From Plazaster borealis (lineage: Eukaryota; Echinodermata; Asteroidea; Forcipulatida; Labidiasteridae): a stretch of DNA of 64,000 nucleotides. This document shows, in pieces, positions 32,597 to 43,404 of this stretch. The notes under the pieces were generated by a model. That model saw only the letters and a list, made by a program, of their open reading frames with translations. It ran no database searches and was not told the origin of the DNA. A program made the translations under genes and the position numbers. Each line of letters starts with the position of its first letter. Within the stretch, counting starts at the first letter, position 1. The stretch covers positions 16,146,501 through 16,210,500 of the forward strand of contig CM037459.1 of NCBI GenBank assembly GCA_021014325.1, given 5' to 3'.

Positions 32597-35297
32597 TCAA
32601 GAAACAAGTGGCTCTGACAAATTGGTCAAAAAACAACAAACTTTGAAAATTGTATTGATTGAACTCTTCAGAGAAAGGGGAATATTTGGATCTAAAATAT
32701 GGAACTGTTTAACTCTACCAATTGCACGTTCGACGTGAATTCTAACTTGAGCAATTTTTTGAGTTTCATGTACTTGACCTACTGTAAATTGCCCAGTCTT
32801 ACTGTCAAGAAAGGGTGGGATATTTAAAAAAAGCACCCTTTTTATTGATGAGATCTCCCACTGTGAATCCTTTGTCTGCTAAAACAAGATCTCCTTTTTT
32901 TTAGGACATACAAAAAAACGCATTTTTCAGTAATTGTTCGGTCTGATGTTCTGCCTCCCCAGGCATCACTGACAAAACTAATCAGACCTGTTGGAGATAT
33001 TCCAATTAAAAACTTAACGGTGTTGTGGTGCTTGTATGAACTCCATGTTAAAGATTGTGCTGTGAAATTAAAGGGAGTTTCAATGAAAAGTTCAGTACAA
33101 TCGATAATGAACCGCACATTATGAAATTGGCTAAACTGCTTGGGTAAGGTTTGATTAATGGTATTAACATCAGGTGAAGGGTTCAGAGGGGCCAGAACTT
33201 TTTCCATCAGAAATATCCACGTGTTAACTATTCGAGATATTTGAGCAAGAGATATGTTGAAATGATCAGAAAGGTCAGTTAAAAATAGTCCAACTTTTAA
33301 TCTCATTAAAGTTGCCAGTAGTTGGTCCTGAAGGGGGAGTGACATTGGTCTTCTTGCCCTTTTGGTTTCTTGATCGCCTGATCCATAATACCTCATTCTG
33401 CTTGTGAAAGGTAAAAGAATATTAAAGAGCCATACAAATGTAGCCCAGTTGGGCAACCCTGTATAAAACTTTGTGTTTCTGTCATTTTGTTTGATTTTGT
33501 CTACAGACCATGTATGACACCTTTCTCTTGATTTAAGCTCCTCCACCTGTTTTGACAGCAATTTCACTTCTTCTTGCAGTAACTGCTTCTCTTCATCATC
33601 AACTTGGATTTCTGTGCAGGGTTAAACAGAAAGAAAAAAAAGATTGTAACTCTTGATAGACAGAAATTGTAAACTTTGGGAATCATGAATACAATCAAAA
33701 GACATCGGTCATGATACTAGAGGGTCATTTACAATTTGCAGGGTGGTACCTACATGTAGAAGTACAACACATTTCTTATGAGAACATTGTACATCTTCAA
33801 ACCACCCTATGATTGAGGATGCTACAAAAAACACATAAAAACTACAAAGCTTATTTGATCCAAATACAAGCTCATTTGGGTAAAGTGGGGACAATTCTGG
33901 TCAAAATAAATTCTTTACTTGTGTTTGTATAATAAAAAAGTATGGTGAAATTTTTCAAATGTATCAGAAAGTGATGAATTCTTGACCAACTAACCTTGAC
34001 GTATTTCAGACGTAGTCTGACAGTCATCATCCTCAGTGGAACTTGTTGAGGCTTGTAGGCTGTAGTTATGCATGTGGAGTGAAGCTCCAAGAGCAGCAGC
34101 CATTTCTTGTGCTACATTTTCTGCCTCAATGTCTTTCTTCTTCTTCTCCTCTTCAGCGTCCTAATTTGACAGAAAAAATACAATACAATTTCAAATTTCT
34201 GTTTCACCTTAGTATAAGTCACTAAAAAAGACAGAATGTTAATCTTGTCTGATCAATGTAATTGTAACTAGGATTAATGGCAATTTTTCTGTTGTCCTTA
34301 TAATTTTACCGCATATTGTATTCCATATTGAAAAAATAATGCTTGACCTCTTTATACTGGTTTTTATGCTGCTTACACATATCGATATGTAAAGTTTCCA
34401 CATTAGAGCTTTGGGGCTATTTTACCAAATCAGTACTGTGGATCAAAGTTCTACGCTCTACTCTTCAGCATGAACAAAAACAATCAGAAATCAAAGCCCT
34501 TGGATACAAGAAGCCTTTCAAGTTGTATAAATAATCTTGTAAAGATCTAAACCCAGGACAAAAATAATAACAATAAACTTCATATAAGTTGATGGGTGAA
34601 ACAAAGAAAAATTTACTAGTGGTAGAAGAGAATTTGAACCTGCGACTTCCGGGTTGACATGTCAACGCTTTACCAACTGAGCTATCTATGTCAATCCGGA
34701 TGTCGCAGATTCAAACCCTGTTCTAGTAAATTTTTATTTGATCAGCCAAAATGTAGGGGGCTATTTATAATTTACCCAGTCAGTTTCTTTTGTGGTTTGT
34801 TACATTATGTATGACACTCATTTGTGTAACTTTGTATTAACTATTGTTGAAGCATTACCAAATAATTGTAACTTATGTGCCCAAACGTTTAACATTCAGT
34901 GCCAGTGGCCTTATCATCCATGTCAACTGACTTTTTACAAGCAAAAACTAAGGACAATCAACGTTACTTACAACTGTTTGTTGACGTTTCTCCAGACGTT
35001 TACAACGATCAGAATGTTGGGTGGTTTTTTCTCCTTTACTGAGATGAGAACCTTGTCCTTGACATTTAACGTCGGCCGATAGTTCTCATCCTCTGGAAAG
35101 TCACTCGGCCAACCTCCCATAAAATGCTCCCCGCAAATCCGATCGTTTCCCGTCGATTCCCACTCCCAACCTCTACCCACTGCTCGCCTCCACGCTCCTT
35201 TTTGGTGACGATTTGTTTTGGGAAATCTAAAAAAAGACAAACTCTTGCCTTTCAGCTTTCGATTCGTGCAGCCATGCACACAGCAACTCACCGGCAT
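32597..35297 (-). pseudogene. THAP plus DDE_4 transposase of the ISL2EU-type element, frameshifted
   Basis: Minus-strand exons: 34972-35297, 33995-34160, 32597-33611. Exon 1 starts MPVSCCVHGCTNRK and holds a THAP finger (C-x4-C, FFRFPKTNR, W, RICGEHF). Exon 2 and the start of exon 3 are coiled coil (EEEKKKKDIEAENVAQEM, EEVKLLSKQVEELKSRE). Exon 3 is a DDE_4 nuclease: YYGSGDQ, LKVGLFLTDLSDHF (helix-turn-helix-like), VRFIIDCTE (D), FVSDAWGGRTSD (D) and VERAIGRVKQF (E). Three frameshifts are seen: about 35010 (poly-A region), about 32900 (A8 run) and about 32822-32832 (T7 run). Splice phases agree otherwise. Without these indels the protein would be about 500 aa. All three lie in or next to homopolymers, so sequencing error is possible. 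Confidence 0.8.
34609..34735. repeat. Palindromic repeat with a tRNA-like core
   Basis: AAAAATTTACTAG with GAACCTGCGACTTCCGG on the left is mirrored by CCGGATGTCGCAGATTC with CTAGTAAATTTTT on the right. Read on the minus strand, 34692-34635 gives a tRNA-like string with A box TAGCTCAGTTGG and B box GGTTCAAATTC. It lies in the intron between transposase exons 1 and 2. Interpreted as a foldback derived from a tRNA or SINE. Confidence 0.5.
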
Positions 35298-35521
35298 AGT
35301 GAACAAGGCTTGAAAGAATTATAAACAGAGCCGTATATTGGGAGAGTTGCGACATAGGACCAGTTTTTTTGGTCACGTGGTTGCTGGGCGCCATTTTCGG
35401 TCCAAAAAACACAGCTAGGAACAACAACAACCGATCAACTAGCTTCGCTGTACTAGCTCGACACGGACGGTCTGTGTACGACGACAACAACAAGGAACGG
35501 GACCAAAGACTCGCAAGCAAA

Positions 35522-36532
35522 ATGCCGGGATGTAGTGCTTGGGGTTGCACTTTATAACTGGCTTGAAGATGTATCGGTTCCCATGGGATAAAGCGAGGAG
35601 AGAAGTTTGGGAAGTGAATGTGAAGCGGAGCAACCAACTGGCATCCTTACTCCCCTTACTCAAATTCATGCCTTTGTGAGGTAAGTATAAAGTAGTAGGC
35701 CTAGGCCTATAAACTTAACTAATAAGTGGGGCGCTGTAGGCCTACTCCTTAATTGTTTTTATTTTGACAACAATTAATCTGCAGTCGTCAATTGTTTTTT
35801 ATTAAAAGAGTACATCACCCCAGTTACTGCTAGGTACGTCGTTATAAACTAACAATCCATCGGCGAAATTAGTTGGTCGATGGTGTCGTATTTCCATCAT
35901 CAGAATCAGATTAACTTTTGTCCCGCGATGGTTATTTATTATTTTATTAATGATAAAATAATACATGGTTAACGATAGTTTCCGTTACAGTGCCTGGTGC
36001 CAAGACCGCAGGCTGGGCTTGTTTTATTGCACTGGAATTAGACGCATTTAAAAAAAATATATACCAGAATCAAAATGAGAAAAAATACACAGTTCATTGT
36101 ACATTAAACGGTTTTTATTTTAATAATCACCAACTGACTATAATAAACTATTTATCTCAGTTTACTTTATGTTATGGGCAAGTGTATGTAGGTCTTGGGT
36201 CTATACTTCGATACTTGACAACATTAATAGAATAATATGTATCACTAAATCCAGACTCAATAATATGTCAATAGGCCTAAGTCTACTTTTGAACATAATT
36301 TGTTTGAATTAAAGATACTTTTTAGTAACACAGTGAGTTATTGCGAACTGACAGAAAGATAAAACAGACTGCAGTCCCAACCATTTTCCTTCATCGGAAA
36401 GTTTCCAAACTGAGGAAGTCACCCCAAAACAGACATCATATGCCCACCATGACATGCATGATGAAAGAAGGTAGCAAATCAACATCAGCGGAGCATTTTA
36501 TACTCTGCAGCATCACAATGCTCACCCACTGA
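35522..36532 (+). pseudogene. Second THAP-domain gene fragment, head-to-head with the transposase
   Basis: At 35522 a frame starts MPGCSAWGCT, the C-x4-C start of a THAP finger; after a stop and frameshift it continues KMYRFPWDKARREVWEVNVKRSN and reaches a GTAAGT donor at 35681. A second block at about 36330-36532 contains KQTAVPTIFLHR, the AVPTIF end typical of THAP domains. The ICSxHF middle was not found. It is divergently oriented from the transposase 225 bp away, so both may have shared a promoter. It may be a decayed duplicate of the transposase THAP exon or a captured host THAP gene. Confidence 0.5.
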
Positions 36533-38870
36533 AAATTGTAAATAAAACTAGAAGTAATAAACAACAATTGTATTCCTAAATATATATTTTTCAAATTGTT
36601 CAGTTGTTACTCACTTTTTTGTAACTAATACAAAGCACTTCAGATTGACACACAGTTCTCTTGGTATGGCAGCAATTTTCTTGTACTACTACCATTGAGA
36701 GCGGATGTGAGTGGTTTGATTCCACTGGTGCTTAGTTCAGGATTTGTGAGTTACAAATTGCAGCATGGGGTAAAGAAAAGAAAATGGTGCATGACGATCG
36801 AAGAGTTAAGTTTTAGATGACTTATGTTCAACTTTCAAGATTTTTGTTCATTCTAAATAAGGTTTGCATGTCTTTTCCATTTGTTATTAACATTTTTGCA
36901 GTTTTGTTAACAAAATATTTGTCTGTTTATGATTTCCACACCTTGAAGCTACTGGTAAGTTATTTCAGTATTTTTGTAAATTTGGCCACTTCTAATTGTA
37001 GTATCTATTTGTTGTGTACAGATTGAACTTGTTATGAACAAATTCTAGCAATACAATTTCAAACAAATTTCCTCCATAAATATTTACCTGAATGTATTTT
37101 CACAAGCAGCTACAATATGGTTTGAATCCCAAGATATGACAACTTTTCTTGATACTCACTAGATCTTTTTTGTTTAACCTGGTGAGTTTCATATGAAACT
37201 TTAACCAGAAAATCTATAAATAAAAAAATAAAAACATGAAATAAACAAATTGTTGTTTAATTCTCTCAGCTCACTCCCACCATCCTTGTAATTTATTGTA
37301 CATTTGTTTGTGTTTTAGATTGTTTAATGTGGTTTCTCATGTCCCCCTGGATGAGTGTGCTTTTTGCTCTGCAATATCTGCTGTGCCTTGTATGCTTCTT
37401 GGAAATATTCAGTTTACAAATAGTGACATCAAAAATAAGTAGTATAAATTAAAATAAAATAAGATAATTTAAAGCAATTAGCCTAATTTAAAAATTCAAA
37501 ACAGAGAGCACTCAAAAAAAGAAAAAAGAACAATAGGGAAATAAATTATTTTGTATAAATTGAAATCAGCAAAAAGCTGGAGACAAGAATTAAAAAGGGA
37601 TTAACTAACACAGATTTATGTAAACAAAAATGGGGGACTGCATTTAGAAGGCTAAGCATACAATGAATGAAGGACTGTTTATATCTGGAAGTTCTGGTTT
37701 TGGGAATATCTAGTTACTGTTGATTGTGAAGAAATGAAATGAAATTTGCATAGATTTACATTTTAGATTTGGCTTCATGTCATTCACACAACCACACATT
37801 AAGTGAATCAATGTGAGACTGTTCATTCATGTAAGAATGATACATTGTATATTTTAATTTTTGCTTTCTAAATGTTGTCATATTGTTTTACTAGATCACA
37901 TGTAATGTAGTTCATTCATGTAAGAATGATACATTGTATTATTTTTAGGTTTTGCTTTTTAAATGTTGTCATCACATGTAATGTAAGTGGCAATACCTGT
38001 TTGTGGAATGGAGAATATTTTACATTATCAAAATTATCTGTGTTTATATTTCTCATCTCATTTAGGGCATGATGTCTGTCCTTGTGTATTTTCAAAACTA
38101 CAAAAATTAAAGGGAATCTTATGGGTCAGGGGTTTTGTGGGTCAAGGGTTGTTGCGATAATCGTAAGGTTCCTAAATCTTTTAATACGTTATCACAACTA
38201 GGTCAGGGGCAGCAAAACAAAAGTGAACTACATGTACTTCACTGGTGGTAGTATCACAGTCGTTAGTACGCAGGTATACTATTACTATAGTATTTGTATC
38301 TAATTTACTTAGTTAAGAAGAAACTTCATAAACTTGATCAAGCCAAGACTAAGGTAATGGGTCATCCAAAGTTTTCAACATTTTCACCAGAGTACAAACT
38401 TACAAAGAGACTGCATGCGACTATTTGATAATTAAATAATGTGCTCAATTTTGAATGAAACATGTTGAAAGGTTTGGACGGTCCCTGAAGTAGGAGGGCT
38501 TAGAGATAGACAAATACTGTATTTAGAGCCTAGCTAGAGTGGTTATGTTTTTAAAACACAGTTTGAGTTTAGGAAGTTCTAACTTATTGAGGAGAACGCC
38601 CAGCATGAAATTCAAAGCAAACCAAAATAATCATTAATCCTGCATTAAAAAAAAAAATGTTTTGCCTTGCTGCATTATTTTGTTTGAATTTGTCCTTGTA
38701 CATAAAAATGTAAATATTGTAAAATATAAAATGTTCCTGTAGGCCTACATGTTATTGTTAATTATAATAAATATGATGAGCATGAACAATGCATCAGTTA
38801 TTCAAATTTCAACAGTTAAAATGACATGGTCTACATGTTATTGTTTCTGTCTGAACCATGTGTTGCAGTA
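36533..38870. other. Long noncoding part of the ISL2EU-type element
   Basis: AT-rich, no recognised coding sequence. It includes a tandem duplication of about 88 bp (about 37822-37990), each copy with TTCATTCATGTAAGAATGATACATTG. Confidence 0.5.
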
Positions 38871-38936
38871 GTTGCGATAATAGTAACCCTCCATCATCCC
38901 GACGGTCGGGAGGATGGAGGGTTACGATTATCGCAA
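38871..38936. repeat. Near-perfect palindrome, copy 1
   Basis: TTGCGATAATAGTAACCCTCC ... GGAGGGTTACGATTATCGCAA (in parts) with a CCCGACGGTCGGG centre. It is closely related to the palindrome at 49654-49728. A half-site TTGCGATAATCGTAAGG also occurs near 38155. Confidence 0.8.
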
Positions 38937-39435
38937 GTAGTGTTGCACCGGACTGGAGGCCAACATGGAGTTTTGCATACAGAGTCAAACTCAAAACAAA
39001 CTTTTCACGTGCATAAAACTTAAAAGCACAAGAGTCTTAGTAGAAGATTGGACGAATTTATTTATCTACCTAAATGACAGATTCTCGCTGATCTGCTCAA
39101 AACTAAAGTAGTATCTTTGTTTTTACAAAAAAAATAACATGGATTATCTCGTGTGCCAGCAAATTGCGGTCGTCCGAGTCGATCGTAGACGCGTTTTTCA
39201 TGCTAAACTCGTTCATTAGTCTTGTCCTGTGTTCGCGGTACGCCGCGCACACGCGTCGTTTTGGACACAAAATGGCTTCTAATCGCAAGTTGTCGCAACT
39301 CTCCCAATATACGGCTCTGATTATAAACAAAAAACAGCCCCCTCAAGTGATGAATTTAACTAAAAAGTTGCGACATAAAGTTGCAATGTGCAAAATGGTA
39401 TGTGTGTACTGTGGGGCGCCGATGTTCGTTCGCTC

Positions 39436-39502
39436 TGTTTGCTAACCAGTGCTATTAGTGCGCATGCGCGTATCTCATTTGCATGTTTCATGAAAAGGGC
39501 CT
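39436..39502. repeat. Right terminal inverted repeat of the ISL2EU-type element
   Basis: Complement of 27135-27200. Further inside, 39289-39325 repeats in inverted orientation a 32-bp string also found just upstream of the transposase start (35321-35357). Confidence 0.85.
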
Positions 39503-39504
39503 AT

Positions 39505-41667
39505 TGAAGAGGCGCCTGACGGAGTCACTGGTCCTCACTTACCCGGAACCGGATGGAGAGCTAATACTGGACACAGACGCCAGTGACGGAGGGATCGGAG
39601 GTGTCCTGTCACAGATAAAAGATGGCCAGGAGAGGCCCAAGCTTTTGCCAGTAAGGTGCTAAAAAAGGCAGAGCAAAATTACTGCGTTACGAGAAGGGAG
39701 TTGCTTGCTGTGGTGACATTTTTGAAGCACTTCCGACCGTACATCTATGGACAAAGGATCACAGTGAGGACAGATCATGGAGCTATAAGGTGGCTGATTA
39801 TTTTCAATGAGCCTGCGGGCCAAGTAGCGCGATGGCTACAGTTAATCGGAGAGTATGACTTTGAGATCATTCATCGAGCAGGGAAAAATCGCCAGAATGC
39901 AGACAGTCTGTCCCGTCGGCCCTGTTCCCAGTGTGGGATGGGCGAGTAGGACACCAGTACAGACGAGTGGGACACCCTAGGGAAGGAAGAAGGTGGAACT
40001 CCTTTGACTGCAGTGGAGGGAGAAGAAACCACCTTAAAGAATGGAGATGCTCAGGAAGGAGTTAAGGGAGGCCTAGCAGAGGTGTGTGTGGTTGGGGTGT
40101 TGCCCGAGGTAACATTGGTGGATTGGAGGAACGCTCAACTTAAGGAAAACTCCATGGAGTGGGTGATCAAGGCTAAGGGAGGAGAACCTCGTCCAGATTG
40201 GGAGAGAGTGTCAGTAACGTCCAGTGCAAATAAGAACTATTGGTTGCAATGGGAGCAGTTGTCTGTTCACGACGACGTACTACAGCGCCGCTGGGAGTCT
40301 GATAACGGCAAGGAGGTGCAGTGGCAAACGTTGGTACCACAGGAGTTCCAACGAAGGATACTGCAGGAGCTTCATGCAGGAAGACTGAGTGGACACTTAG
40401 GCACCAAGCGGACAATGGCTAAGGTGCGCAACAAGTTTTATTGGCAAGGGATGGCTGCGGACATAAGGTCTTTCATTCGAGAGTGTGATGCATGTGCTAA
40501 GAGGAAATCACTTAACAAGAAGAGAAGGGCCCCCTTACAGCAACACCTAGTGGGAGTTCCATGGAGCGAGTAGCCATGGACATTACGAGACCCTTCCCAG
40601 TGACGAAGAATGAAAACCGATACATACTTGTGATTGGGGACTACTTTAGCAAGTGGTTTGAGGCCTACCCCATTCCTGATGAGAAGGCGGAGACTGTTGC
40701 GGACAGGTTCATCAAGGAATTTGTGTGTAGGTATGGCGTCCCCAAAACGTTGCATACCGACCAAGGGAGAAATTTGGAGTCAAGGCTAATGGCTGAAGTG
40801 TGTAGGATGCTCGGGGTTGACGGAATGGTCGAGAGATTTAATCGTACCCTGGTTAATATCGTGGCCATGCTTATGAAGGAGAAGGCAAATAACAAGGATT
40901 GGGATGAGGAATTGCCTTATGCAACCGCCGCTTACCGTAGTACACCACAGGAATTCTCGGGGGAAACCCCAAATATGTTAATGCTTGGCAGAGAAGTCTC
41001 TCTGCCCATTGATTTAACAATGGAGGAACCTCCTGCAGGAGATTCAGAAGAGATGGAGGAACAGGACTATGCCCAAGTGGTGCGTAGGAGGATGCAGGGC
41101 GCACATGATAGGGCTAGATAGCACTTAAAGAAAAGTGCAAGGCGTCAGAAACACAACTATGACAAGGGCACCAGCCAGGGCAACTTTGCTGAAGGCATGT
41201 TTGCCTGGTTGTTCAACCCAGTGAAGAAAAAGGGAGTATCGCCTAAGTTAATGTGTAGGTGGGAGGGACCCTACCTTATAGTGAACAGGTTGTCAGACGT
41301 AACCTTAAGGATACAGCGGAAGCCAGCAGGGAAAATGAAGGTTGTCCACTGTGATCGCCTTAAGCCGTACCAAGGCAAGCTATTGGAGCCTTGGACTCCA
41401 GGGACGAACGGCAGGAGACAGGAAACGCAGGAACAACCTGGAGGAGATATTCCTGAGGAAAACACAGCTCAGATGGAGATGAAGAGTAGCCCAATGGAGC
41501 TGGGCCAGACTCTAATACCAGAGACACAGTGTGATCAGGAGGGACCTGAAGGTACAGGCAATGCAGGCTCTGATCTAGAACCTGCACCACTGAATATGAC
41601 ACCCTTACCTGCACAGGCGAGGAGGAATCCCATGCGCCAGCGACAGCGGCCAAAGCGCTATCTGTAA
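39505..41667 (+). pseudogene. pol: RNase H and integrase of the Ty3/gypsy element, second part of pol
   Basis: RNase H: LILDTDASDGGIGGVL (D), YCVTRRELLAVV (E), ITVRTDHGAIRWL (D), AGKNRQNADSLSR (D). Integrase: H-x-H...CDAC zinc-binding domain (LHAGRLSGHLG, RECDACAKRK), then VAMDITRPFP (D), TLHTDQGRNLES (D) and MVERFNRTL (E), then a GPYLIV...KVVHCDRLKPY C-terminal SH3-like fold. Damage: single-base frameshifts near 39640 and 40560, an in-frame deletion of about a dozen residues between the second D and the E (about 40818), and an in-frame TAG at 41119. The tail (41400-41667) is a Pro/Gln/Glu-rich linker without a chromodomain motif I can see. Confidence 0.9.
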
Positions 41668-41764
41668 ATAGCTCAGGGATCGATTAGTTTTAGGATTACT
41701 TTGGAGGTGGGGTAACTACAGTGAAGTAACTGTTGTTTTGTTTTGTTTCTTTTGCTTTCTTTAG

Positions 41765-42882
41765 AGGAGGATAGAGGACCAAGAGTCAGGATGGAAGAGA
41801 CCCAAGGACTGGGATAAGGTGAGATTATACGCATGCTCGGAGTGTGATGACACCTTTGTGAACAAGAAAAGTCTCAAGACCCATCTGGGAACCCACCAGA
41901 TGAAGAAGAAGATCCTGTATTTCTGCAAGAGGTGTGACCAGAGGTATACCAGGAAGGATAACCTGAAGGTACACTACAATAACCACCACCCTGCAGGGAT
42001 GCATGACCTGGATACGCTGTACCCCGAAACCGAGGACGAAAGGAGAGCTGCTAGTTCCCCAGGGGACGTGGTTGATGCTCCGGGTGATTCCCCTGCCCCC
42101 TCGGGACGCAAGAGGAAAGGGACGGAGGTGACCATTGCCAGACCGAAGAAGGAGTCCTGGAAGAAGGAAGTGAGGCCTGTTGATGCCCCCCCGGACATCA
42201 GGGGATGGGATTGGAAGCCAATAGTTTCAGCCAACAACGAGTGGAGTCCAGGAAGAGGAAAGAGGACACGGAGAAAACCAGGGAGCCCCAGATAGAGGCC
42301 GAATCGGTCGAGGAAACGCAGCTCCCCTTGACGTCAGGAAGAAGTCTTGAGATACAGGAAGCAGCGGAAATATCCTTGTCGCCGGCCTCAGTATCCCAAC
42401 TGGACAGTTTGGGTCCTCGGCGCCAGGTAGTCCATGGAGGGAAACCTTGGGGTATGATTTCAATGATAAAGGAGGCCCAGGAAGACGACACCGATGAGGA
42501 AGAAGTTGACGACAACGACGATGCTCCTATATCCATTAATCTGGGGCGAGCACTGAAGGGGAGCACCCTACGATACGAGGAAGGAGACCTGCAACAACAC
42601 ATCTTTCCACCAGCTCAGGGTGTTCGACACGGGCCGGGACAAGCCGCACCGGTAGAAGAACGACCACAGGCGAGAGTGTGCCGGATTAGTAGAGGCAACC
42701 CTGGGTGGCGACGAGCAGTACCCCTTGATACCGCCGACCTTGAAGTGATGATGGCTGGGAACGTCCGCAAGGTGAGGGAAGTCAGTACGAGAAGCCAGTT
42801 TCAGAACGGCCTCAAGATCTCCGAAGAGGTCGTCGAGCGGAAGTATGACGTGCAGTTCACGGCAGGGTTTATCCTCAAGTAG
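41765..42882 (+). CDS. Extra ORF3 of the retroelement: C2H2 zinc-finger protein behind a splice acceptor (one frameshift)
   Basis: A pyrimidine-rich tract ending TTTGCTTTCTTTAG at 41764 is a strong 3' splice site. The frame that follows has no local ATG but reads straight into two C2H2 fingers, CSECDDTFVNKKSLKTHLGTH and CKRCDQRYTRKDNLKVHYNNHH, then a KRKR basic patch. Between about 42205 and 42295 the reading moves to a second frame (one-base indel) that continues with an acidic run (EEEVDDNDD) and ends DVQFTAGFILK at 42882. The second frame's C-terminus is also present in the truncated unit at 16500-16730, so it is a genuine element gene. Position after integrase is where retroviral env or accessory genes sit; expression from a spliced RNA is inferred. 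Nuclear DNA or RNA binding is likely from the fingers. Confidence 0.7.
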
Positions 42883-43404
42883 TTGTAGTCCACTTAAGGC
42901 TTGTTTTTACTAAAGCGTTACTTGTTTATAACCTTGTTTTCTTTCAGTGTAAAAGTTTTCTAAGAGAGTACATTTTGATAACAGATCTTGCCTTTTAATC
43001 TTGTGTAATTCCCTTAGGAAGCAGTGTAATTACTTTTGATTGTATAAACGTCATTGAGGTGTGCTGTGATGGTTTTTGACTTGTATAAACTCCCTTAAGG
43101 AGAAAATGGATCTTTGTCTATTTTTGATAAAACTGTATCAGGTGTGATTTGTTTTGGACACTCCCTTAAAGAGATAGTGTATGCCTTAACTGGAGCTCCC
43201 TTAAGGAACCTCAGAGACTTGCCTTTATTTAAATCTCCCTTAAGGAGACCCCTACACTTAAGGAGACCGCAGTAGCCTTAAAGGTGCATTATTTTTGTAT
43301 AAGTGACTTTATATTTCTATTGTATAAAATGGCACCTCAGTTAATTTTGTATTGGTAGTTTTTCAGTTTAACGGACCGGGGCGGTCCGAACTTAAGGGTG
43401 GGGC
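42883..43404 (+). promoter_or_regulatory. Retroelement 3' untranslated region with CCTTAAGG palindromes and polypurine tract
   Basis: At least seven CTTAAG-type palindromes (CTCCCTTAAGGAG and variants) occur between 42890 and 43275. A hairpin GGACCGGGGCGGTCC (about 43374-43388) precedes AAGGGTGGGGC, the plus-strand primer tract, directly before the LTR. Several palindromes also occur in the LTR itself. Confidence 0.7.

Larger units (their letters stand above)
27135..39502. mobile_element. ISL2EU-type DNA transposon, 12.4 kb, inserted in pol
   Basis: Ends AGGCCCTTTTCATGAAAC... and ...GTTTCATGAAAAGGGCCT are inverted repeats, nearly identical for about 65 bp. Flanks carry the 2-bp duplication AT (27133-27134 and 39503-39504). 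Removing the element and one AT leaves the pol frame uninterrupted at the junction. ISL2EU elements, as I know them, make AT duplications and carry two genes: a THAP plus DDE_4 transposase and a YqaJ-nuclease protein. Both are here, convergent. A subterminal inverted repeat (around TTGAGGGGGCTGTTTTTTG, 27258-27281 and 39328-39350) lies inside the termini. Nested MITEs and SINE pieces inflate its length. Confidence 0.85.
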
